A stretch of 64,000 nucleotides of DNA from Cristatella mucedo. Lineage: Eukaryota > Bryozoa > Phylactolaemata > Cristatellidae. Shown piece by piece: positions 26,888 through 35,800 of this stretch (position 1 is its first letter; the number at the start of each line of letters is the position of its first letter). The stretch spans positions 12,083,501 through 12,147,500 of the forward strand of contig WPIO01000007.1 in NCBI GenBank assembly GCA_009760855.2, in the 5' to 3' direction. Under the pieces are notes generated by a model. The model was given only the letters and a program-made list of their open reading frames with translations, searched no databases and was not told the origin of the DNA. The position numbers and the translations under genes are program-made.

Positions 26888-29800
26888 AGACAGACTAATA
26901 TATTTGTATAGCGCCCCAGAGACAGTTCTCTGGGGCGCTATACAAATGTATTATTACTATTACTATTAGCTGAGTCTTGAATGATGCAAAGTATTGCAAG
27001 TAGTGACAAAAACCAGACGCGAGTTCAAGAGCATATAAACTGAAGGTCCGATCACCAAAAGATTTCAATTTCAAACGAGAAACGGCAAGACAACTGGAAG
27101 CCGAGGAGCAGTTCAAGAGAGTACTAGAGAAGAAAGGAGGTCGAATAGGTAGGCTGGCTGGTGCAAGCGCATGAAGAAGCTACCTACAGGCTAGAGAGAG
27201 GATCCTGAAGTTGATTGGATGCTCAACAGAAATGGCATGCTGCGGACGGTGCGCCCTTGCTGCTCGTCGTCTGCTAGTCGTTGCTACCACTGTTGCCTCC
27301 TGCCCACCTTCCTCTGGCATCGCTCGTGGTCTTTGCTCCACTCCTCTAATTTGCTAGCACTTCAAATCTCCAATTACCCACTCCATCGACCACAGGGCTA
27401 GCTTAACCTCAACTAGCTGCCAATCTACCACCCCAATCTCTCGAACTCTTTCCCCCTTTGCCGAGCCGGATAAAGCAACGTCACTGCAGGTCGGGGCACA
27501 ACACAACACAGCTAACGGGATGGGCACACCACGTAGCTAAGAAGTGAAGGAAATGGCTGCAGGCAAGGCAGACAGATGAGGAAATCAGCAGCATCAGATG
27601 GAAGTGCATCCTAGTCAAGGACTGGCAAGCAAAAACCGGCGTCGATCAGTGTCTTTGATAGAGTGAAAGCTGGTACTGCTGGTTTACCATTAAAACAGGG
27701 CCTGGGTGAGAGAGGAGGAGAATATTGTTGCTGCTGGTACTTTGGTGGTAGTTTGGCAGCATCGGCTTTGGCAGCCTCACCAAAGAGAAGAGTATCAACA
27801 GCCTCACTGCACCATCACTGTCGAGTAGCTAGTATGACACCGTAATACCCACCTTCGAGCCCTATCCCTCGCCTGCGTCCATATATGCACACACACAGAC
27901 ACACACACACACATATGCACACACGTACATATGCACACTCGCACATATGCACGAGCACAATAAGTTCCTTGTACTAGGTATGGTGTTGACGACAACTTCC
28001 TTAAACGTCTCGTCGTGAAACAGAGAAACTTTCGATAGCAAGACAAAGCATTTAACGAGATAGACGACTATTCACGGCAAAATTCACAAAGCTGCCGAAG
28101 CTTGCAAGGGTATCTGCGCTTGGTTATTAAAACCGACATAAAGCTAGCTTGAAATATGCAGACAAAGTGGACTCGGGCTTTCCACTGTCACCAATGAAGT
28201 GTCTAGAAAGAGATTGAGTTCTCTGAGGACATTACAGCAAATGTATTATTATTCTTACTATTATTTATTAATTAATGCCTTCCTCTTAATGGCAACACAT
28301 CCAACTGTTCAGCGTCTCTCAAAAGAAAGCATCCTGCCAGTGAAATCCCGGTTGTCACATGAACTTGACGCGAAAACGGATCACAAAAACAAAGAAACCT
28401 AGAATGTGGGTGTGGGTGTAAGCTGTGGGTGTAAAAAGAGCTGGGTGATATTGCAGTAAATATGCTCAGACACGAGAGGCTGTCCAGAATCAATCATCAA
28501 GCAGCCGTACGCCTCACTACCTCACTACCACACTACATGCACTATTAGGGGGATAGCCACATCAGTGGGAAGTACCGACAGCTAGGCGAGCGCCAGCGAT
28601 GGAGCTACAGTGATGTCGCAGAAGCACTCTGGGTGTGACACAGCCATGGTGGCGGTGTCACGCCGATGGCACTACCTGCAGTGACTACTTGTAACGACTG
28701 TTTTGAGAGAAGGTTCGTCACGCACATTGATTACACGTGCCAACTTGCAAACAAAGAAAAACTATCTGTACCAGCTCATCTCGCTGCCCGAATTACACAA
28801 CTGGAAGACTCGCTTTCAGCAGGCCATGGAGCAAGTTGCGCCAACGATTCCCTTTAAAGGGGTATGTCAAGAAAATGCTTATAAAATTTGTCCAACAATC
28901 GAATATGTGTTTACGGTACCTTTCGAAAGACAGACATGTTAAAAGAGAGATCGGAAGTTCTGACGACTATGCATGAAAGAAAAAATGGTTATACAAACCA
29001 TGTCTAACCCAGATGTAAACCGGAAGCAAAAAAATCTACAAATAAAAAGTTTACCGATCTCTGCATCATATGCGACTTGTATCCCAACTTGTCAAACCTT
29101 GGATGATCGAGATACACGTGTGAAGCTTGTTGAGGTGCATTCTTGTGACTTTTATACAGCTTCATTTAAAGTATAGGTTTGTGCCCTTCTAAAATCCATG
29201 ACTCAGCTAATACCTCAAACAAAGAGTGAAATTTGAAACACAATTTCAGTTCTGCTTGTTTTATACAATCCGGAAAAATTTCTCATTTCGGCTTGAAACA
29301 TTTTTGCTGCATGTGCCATCAAACATCCAGGAGCTTTATTTTCCAGAATCGTGGACATATAGAGCAAAATATATCCAGCCGAAATCAGAAACTTTTCCAG
29401 GCTCGTGTAAAACAAGCAGAGCTGAACTCGCATTTCAAATTTCACTCCGATAGGCGAAGTATCAGCCGAGTGATGGAATTTACAAGGCACCAACCATCCC
29501 TGGAAATGAAGCTGTTGACATTCCCCCTTACGATTGTTAGAAAATTCATACAACAGTGAACTGGCAATCGGAAAAGCACAAATGGAGTGATAACGCAGAG
29601 CAGAGACAGAGGAGCGCCGGGAGCACCGACGGTCAAAGCCAGTGCACTTTCGCCTACTCAACACGCCATATTTAAACAGGGAGCGGCAAACGTACGGAGC
29701 TGAGAAGTGGGGTCAACATGACAAGGGTTATAAGTCTCGCTTCGTCTTGAGCAAACCGGAACTTTGACATGCCATGCATTAAATAGATGAGGGGACACAC

Positions 29801-32800
29801 AAGTTACCGGGCTGACTTTGCGGTTACGGTGAGGCAAGGTGAACTCACAAAATGCAATTTACCAGCAGGTCGGAATTTGCGAGACCAAACTTAGACCTGC
29901 TGGAGACCGGTTAAATGCTGCGGCAGAGCAACGCAGCAAGCTCGAAGCAGTCACTAGCAGCAGACTGTGCCAGTATGAGGCCTGCCTGCATTGCACCTCC
30001 TTGGCTGCCCTGCGGAGGAATGGACGGTTGTATGAACCATGCAGTCCCTCGTTCGAATACAGCGCTAGCTAGCAAAGGCACTTCTGTCGGTCACACCTGA
30101 CATCAACCACAAGGCTGGGGGTGGAGTCATTAGTGCCCACGTGGCACTAGGGTAGACCTTTGCAGTGCTCCACAAATGCCATTGCCAGGCCATCCGGGCT
30201 ACGCAGATGCTACAATACGCACAGCGATGCTCTCGACAAGGTCCAGCAAGCGTCAATGCTCATCTTCAGACCAGACTTGAAAGAGCATTTGGAGTGTGTT
30301 AGAAAATGCACTTCAAACACAGCTTATGCAACTGAGGCAGGAAGGGGCAAAGGACGCTTTCTGGCATGGGTTGGCCAATAGCGAACGCAAAGCAACGAGA
30401 CACAGTGCCACATGTCACCACAAACCCGGGCCGACGGCATGCACTGGGAATGAATACAACGAACTGAGAGCCAAGCAGCACCTACAAAAGCACTGTTTGC
30501 ATGAGCTTTTCTCAGCTAAGACCTGCATTGGTGCATAATTTATTACCGTACTGTATCTAGATCAGTGAGCTCAGCTGCTGTCAAATCATGGCCTAGCCCA
30601 GGAGGTAAGGTACTCGCTCTTCACGACCGAGGTCGTGGGTGCGAATCCTGCAGGGGGCGATCCTCTATTGCCAACTGTAAGCGATGGTGACAGTCATCAA
30701 GGGTCTTCTGCCACTATAGAAAGGAGGCTGTTAAATCCCCTAAAGTTTATTTTATTATTTATTTATTTACCCATCCTTACCCATTGACTTTGTGTTGCTA
30801 TGTGTCAGTGTTGGTTCGGCGAGCTCTACCGGAGGTGAATCGGCTTTGCCTGGTAAGCGCGCACTTACCCAAGGATCCCTGCTGGACCGGTATACACCTG
30901 GGTGACATGAGGGTTTGATGGCAACATAGTCACGAGCTGCGAGACGCGCGAAGCCACTTCGGCAGCCGAGCTGGCTACACTGGCACCTAAAAAAATATGT
31001 TACACATTAGCTTTTAAACGAATGCAGCCCGTGCGGATGGTTAATGCAAAAGTAATAAGTATGCGATTAGCTGATTGGACAGCCTCATTTATACAGCCGC
31101 CAGATGAGCCGTGGCGGCCACGACACCCGCTCCCAGCAAGCAACACGGAATTGCCAGCTGCAGGAGTTGAGCACACCACCTAAAGGTGTAATGGTGCGAG
31201 CACCTTACCCCTAGGCTAAGACCCAGGGTGCACTGCTGAGGGGTGAATCAATGCAGGGGCAAATGATGCAGCAACAAGCAAGCAACACTACGACGCTTAA
31301 GCGCCCACTTCACCCAAGCACTGCTTCAGAATGCTAACAGCTAAGAAGACACCAGCCACCAGTGACAGCACACTAGCAGAGCGCACACTAGCATCAGCAG
31401 CTGCAGATGCAGAGAGACAGACAGACAGACAAACAAATATACCGACACACAAACAAACAGAGAGAGAGAGAGAGAGAGGAACTCGAGTCCAATCGCCCAA
31501 AAATGCGTAGCCCAACGCATCGGTCGAAAGCAGCCCTTACAGCTGCTCATACAAGGTAAACTGCAAAAGGTGAATTCTTGCTTAGGGGTGGCGCTGATGT
31601 CGAGAGTGGCGCTGACTGGTAAGGATTTGAGTCTGTACTCACAGCAGAAAAAAAAGGACGACACATAGTAGTCGAAAAGCAACGTGTGTCAAAAGTTACA
31701 GGCGAAGTACAGGCACATGCAGAAAAAGCTCACGCCTACCGCCCTTACAGGGCGTAGCAACAGACAGGCTGATGAGTTTGAATGATAATGAGTTACAAGG
31801 TACTGTACACTGTGCAGTCGCCAAAGACTCTCAGTATAGCAAAGTGAGAAGGACATCTGGGTGGCAGGACCTCGATAGCAGGAATGAAAGCTTCTGCGCT
31901 AGGCGACTTAGACGACAGCAGCGCAGCAGCCGATTGCTTTGCTTAGCTCGAGTGCGGCAAGATGGCCAGCAGCGTGATAGCGCCTCAAGCCAGCAGCCTC
32001 TGTCTGTCTGCCGCGAGTACGACAGTCATCTATGAGCACCCATCACAGGGCATTCGAAAAAGCCAAACAAAGTTGGTCTGTGTGGCTTTTGATGTCTCCG
32101 ACAGTGCTGGCTCTGAGCTCTAATTTGGCAGGCACACTAGCTCAAGCAGATTAAGTTTTGCATAAACTGAGAGGAATGAAGGCCAAGATTTGTGCTACCT
32201 CTCATTCATGCAGCATGGCAAAGAGGATGATGCTCGCACGGTGGCGGCCAGTGGCACGGCCACTGGCCGGGAGGTGCGCACGAATACGCAAAAGCCTCCG
32301 ACTGGGCCGAGCTGAACTGCCATTCTGGGCGAACGCCACCTACTGTTACGTAGCACTGGCTGGGGCCATGCTTCATGCTGTACCAAATGCAGGCAGCGCA
32401 GTGAGGCTGCGCCCTACCGGCTTGCTCCAGCTCCAGAAGGGCGCTCTTCGAGAGGTCAAACGCAACCACTGGGCACTTGTTCTTCAGCAAGTTGAGAGCC
32501 ATGTGCTTGCCCATGTTACCAAGGCCGATAAAGCCAACCACTTTGTAAGCACCCGGAGCCGAAGCTGCAGCAGGAGATGACATGTGACGTTCTCATGACT
32601 ATGGCAGGACAAGCATGCACGAGCAGCCAGAGTTGACAGAAATCTCTAAACTTAGCCGACAAGCTCGAGTCGTTCTCAGACATCAAAATTTTCAAACTTG
32701 TTTTCCCTGACGAAGCTGCATCCCATCACAAGCTATCAAGCTATCGAGCAAGCACACTTTGCACAACAAAGGAAACCACATGCCAGAGAGGCACAGCCGC

Positions 32801-35800
32801 GCATGCCTTTGTTGGGCGTTACAATACATTAAAAAACTATGGCAGTAACAAAATGAAATCAAATTATGCTGCTAGACCTACTTAAATACCAAGCCTCGTT
32901 TAGGAATAGCACATTTCCAGAACGAGGCAGATCTACTGGCACAAATTCGGTGGCATAGAGAGAACGGCACCAGAGCTACTGGAAAAGATGGCCACTAAGT
33001 TCCGGAATGTTTCTAAAAATGAATAAAAATCTATAAATCTACATCTAGCAAGAGTTTAGAAAAACCATCACCTCGTGGAATCTCCAGCATACGCAGGGTG
33101 GCCGAAGCACCGACCACAACAATAATCCTCAAATTCAAAAGAGAGATAGAGCTCAGTATCACCAGCATCAAAGTGACACCAAATCATAATCACAATAATA
33201 AGTCTTTTTTAAAGCGCAAAAAGATAACTTAATCTCTATTCAGCCACTTGAACACTTGCAGCAAGAGAAGCAATAACCAATTTTTAATGCAAATCAAGGT
33301 ATCTGCTAAGGCAAGCATGCAAAGCATACAATTCTTATTCTAAGACATGCATGCAAAATTACACAGAAAACTTCAGGCTGCTGGCAAGCAAGACCCCGGT
33401 TTGTAACACTCACTTAATTGCACACAGGCTCAGTGGAAAAAAGGCAGGTCACCCAGGATGCTATACAAAAGCATGTCGCGGTTGCCATTAGTCACTATGC
33501 CTAGTTTCATTGCTCACAGCCACATAAAAATCCATACCACTAGGACAGGCTGCGTGAAGCAGGTAAGATTTTGGATTCTTTTTTAAATTTCGTTGTCAGG
33601 GAATGACATAATGTCAGTCGGCAGTGAGTTCCAATCTACGGGAGCCTAGGAACTGATGGCGCGGTCTCGGGGATTTCGGCTAGCTAGAGGCATACGTTAT
33701 CACACAAGAGCCAGACGACCAGATGTATCGAGTGGAGGCCTGAAGGGAAATCAATTCAGAAAGGTAGGTCAGAGCAAGAGAATTAACGGACCAATGCGTG
33801 AGTTGTCAGGATCTAAAAGTCGATATTCCAGAATGATCCTGAAATGCCACGATGGTCCGGGATGTAATATGACAATTCTTATAGGCATGGCCAGCTTCAG
33901 CAGACATGTACATGATTGCCAATAGTCTTGGAGTCCTGGCTTAACGACTTAGCTTCGAAGGCAAATCTGCCTAGGCTCAATTAAATGGAATATAATCTAA
34001 TGTGTCTCCATCGGTAACTCCACAAAGACTATGTGGGTGTTACACAGGAGAGTTTATGTATAGCGCACTCACAGAATAAGCGGCTTTCGGTACGCTTTCG
34101 GTAGCCAACAGACTTCATCACAAGCACCAAAGAGAAAGTGGGAAGCATAACAGAGTTAGGGTAGCAGTTGAGGTAGTGAGTGGCATGGAAGTAGCAGCTC
34201 GGGACCACTGAAAAGGAGGAGCCATAGTCGGCAGCAGGTTGTAGCTGCATAAGAATCGTGGAAGCGAGCTCCACAGTTTAGGGCCTGCAGAGCTAAAGCT
34301 TCTGTTGCTAACGGTCTTTAAGTAGAGGAATGGAACAGCTAAATTATTGTCCGTACAGGACCTGAGGGCACGAGGAGGCTGAAACTGATGCAGCAGTTCA
34401 GCTAGTTATGGAGGAGCCAAGCCGTGGCATGCATTGTGGGTCAGCGTAAGAACTTTGCTCTGTAGCCTGTGATCAACCGGCAGCCATCCAAGCTCTTTTA
34501 GCTAAGGAGACACATAGTCAAACATTGAGCTAGTTAAATTTTTTTCCAGCCACCGTGGTAGATAGCTCCTTACAAGACCAAAAGAACTTAAGTAACTTCC
34601 CCCCAGTCTCTCTTCTGATGTTCTTATGAAAGAAACTGGAACGAGTTGTGGCAGAACTGCTGAACTCATATATCGAAACCTCACACCGTGCTAGCAAGTT
34701 CCAGACTGGCTTTAGAGCTAATCACTCCACAGAGTCAGCATTGCTTCGGGTATACAACGACCTACTTAGGAATGCAGACATGGGTAGAGTGTCTCTTCTT
34801 GTTTTGCTCGATCTTTCGGCAGCTTTTGATCCTATTGATCACAAAGTCCTTCTAGAGCGCCTCTCATCTTGCCTGGGCATCACTGGCACTGCTCTGCAGT
34901 GGTTCAGGTCCTATCTCAGTGGGAGACTCCAGAGTATCGATGTGAATGGACAAAGATCATCCGAGGTACCTATGAAATATGGGGTACCTCATAGATCCGT
35001 GCTTGGTCCGGTACTTTTCGCAGTCTGTACTCCCTCTTGTCGATGTGATTGCCAAGCACAATCTAGGCTTTCATTTCTCTGCAGATGACACTCAGTTGTA
35101 CCTTTGCTAAGGTCCCTCCCAGCCTTCGAGCACCTCAAATTCTCTTAACTCCCTTGCCCCATGTTTTGTTGACATCCACACATGGATGGCAGCAAATTTT
35201 CTTGAATTATATGATGATAAAACCAACTTAATAGTTATGGGCGAACCGACTATGAATCAGAAATTGGAAAGGCTAATGCTCAAAATCGGTTCTGCCAGCA
35301 TATCTCCTGTTGAATCTGCACAAAATCTAGGTATAATGTTCCAAAGTGACCTCTTGTTAGACGACCACATCGGCCCCACAATTAAGTCTGCCTACTTTCA
35401 GCTACAGAAAATTGCTAAAATTCGGGCTTGTTTAGATATGGATACCATATCTAAGTTGGTCCATGCATTTGTGCCACCCTGTCTTGACTTCTGTAACTCA
35501 TTGCTTGCTGGTCTGCCGGCCTGTGCAATCAGGTGCTTACAGCTGGTGCAAAACTCTGCAGCTAGGCTTGTCTGTCGTGAACATCGCAGTTGTCACATCA
35601 CACCACTTCTCGCCGATCTGCACTGGCTACCAGTCAAGCAACGACTCGACTTCAAGGTTTTGTTGCACACTTTTAGGTCCCTTCATTCTTTGGCTCCAGC
35701 CTACCTATCGGAGCTACTGCTCCACCAGGCTAAGCATCATACCACCCGCTTTTCGGAATCTAACTGTTTACCTATACCTCGTACAAACTTCAAATCCTTT

